Shown one piece after another: positions 63,865 through 64,000 of a stretch of DNA of 64,000 bases (position 1 is the stretch's first letter; each line of letters opens with the position of its first letter). The DNA comes from Zobellia uliginosa. GTDB taxonomy: Bacteria; Bacteroidota; Bacteroidia; Flavobacteriales; Flavobacteriaceae. Under the pieces are notes generated by a model. It was not told where the DNA came from. It searched no databases and saw nothing but the letters and a program-made list of their open reading frames with translations. The stretch is taken from NCBI RefSeq assembly GCF_018860745.1, contig NZ_JAHKPY010000015.1, positions 62,001 to 126,000 of the forward strand. The letters run 5' to 3'. The position numbers and the translations under genes were made by a program.

Positions 63865-64000
63865 CTAAAAGTATCCTTGTTGTTTTCTCTTCTCCATTGC
63901 CGCTTCTGATCTTTTATCGTCAATACGGGCTCCTCTTTCAGAAATACTGGAATCACGAATCTCTTCAACAACAGATTCAATATCGGTAGCATCGGAAAAC
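63865..64000 (-). CDS. cysD: Sulfate adenylyltransferase small subunit, C-terminal end (partial)
   Basis: The minus-strand frame runs open to the window edge and ends in TAG at 63865. The last residues read ARIDDKRSEAAMEKRKQQGYF, the standard CysD C-terminus. CysD transfers the adenylyl group of ATP to sulfate. The rest of the gene, and the promoter of the operon, lie beyond base 64000. Confidence 0.92.
   Translation of the reverse strand, partial: FSDATDIESVVEEIRDSSISERGARIDDKRSEAAMEKRKQQGYF

Overview
The window (about 39-40% G+C by eye) comes from a marine-type Flavobacteriaceae chromosome (Bacteroidota). The evidence is: gliding genes gldA, gldB and gldC; a split methionine synthase; a DnaG primase without zinc ligands; a fused DAHP synthase-chorismate mutase; a very long FtsZ; promoters of the Bacteroidota type (TTG about 20 nt before TAnnTTTG); and starts that do not rely on Shine-Dalgarno sequences. 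Zobellia, Maribacter and relatives fit, but the genus cannot be fixed from this stretch. Almost everything is core chromosome. I see no prophage, integrated element, insertion sequence or CRISPR array.

Layout. 1-2.6 kb: end of cydA, then cydB, a small membrane protein and a methyltransferase. 2.8-6.4 kb: a SPOR-domain protein, a carbohydrate-binding/histone-like/HhH fusion, a tRNA-dihydrouridine synthase, a small membrane protein and tRNA-Arg(UCG). 6.4-22.4 kb: yqeY, then the full division and cell-wall (dcw) cluster on the minus strand, mraZ-rsmH-ftsL-ftsI-murE-mraY-murD-ftsW-murG-murC-ftsQ-ftsA-ftsZ, headed by three MraZ-type operator repeats. 22.7-29 kb: a hydrolase, engB, a B1 metallo-beta-lactamase, a pirin, gldB-gldC, nadE and an orphan response regulator whose phosphoacceptor Asp is Glu. 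29-43.7 kb: dnaG, isoprenoid, tRNA and rRNA modification genes, aroA, a MazG-like gene, two DUF3857/transglutaminase-like proteins, dtd and rsgA. 43.8-48 kb: an aromatic amino acid operon (pheA, aminotransferase, tyrA, aroG-CM) preceded by a leader that looks like a Phe/Tyr attenuator. 48-52.9 kb: gldA, a serine hydrolase that has absorbed palindromic repeats into its reading frame, a DUF2807 lipoprotein and a PagL-like outer-membrane deacylase. 52.9-58.4 kb: metF, a small unknown gene and a two-gene metH under a SAM-I riboswitch. 58.5-64 kb: an assimilatory sulfate-reduction operon (cysD, cysN, sulfite reductase-HEPN, cobA, ferredoxin reductase).

The right half is a linked sulfur and methionine economy: sulfate activation and sulfite reduction (with siroheme made by CobA) lie next to the methyl-transfer genes MetF and MetH, which a SAM riboswitch controls. 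The most interesting item is in the 440-bp gap between pheA and gldA. It holds a 23-codon ORF with eight Phe and two Tyr codons, followed by a strong intrinsic terminator just before pheA. A GGGACT segment near the end of that ORF can pair with the 5' arm of the terminator, which is the arrangement expected of ribosome-dependent attenuation.
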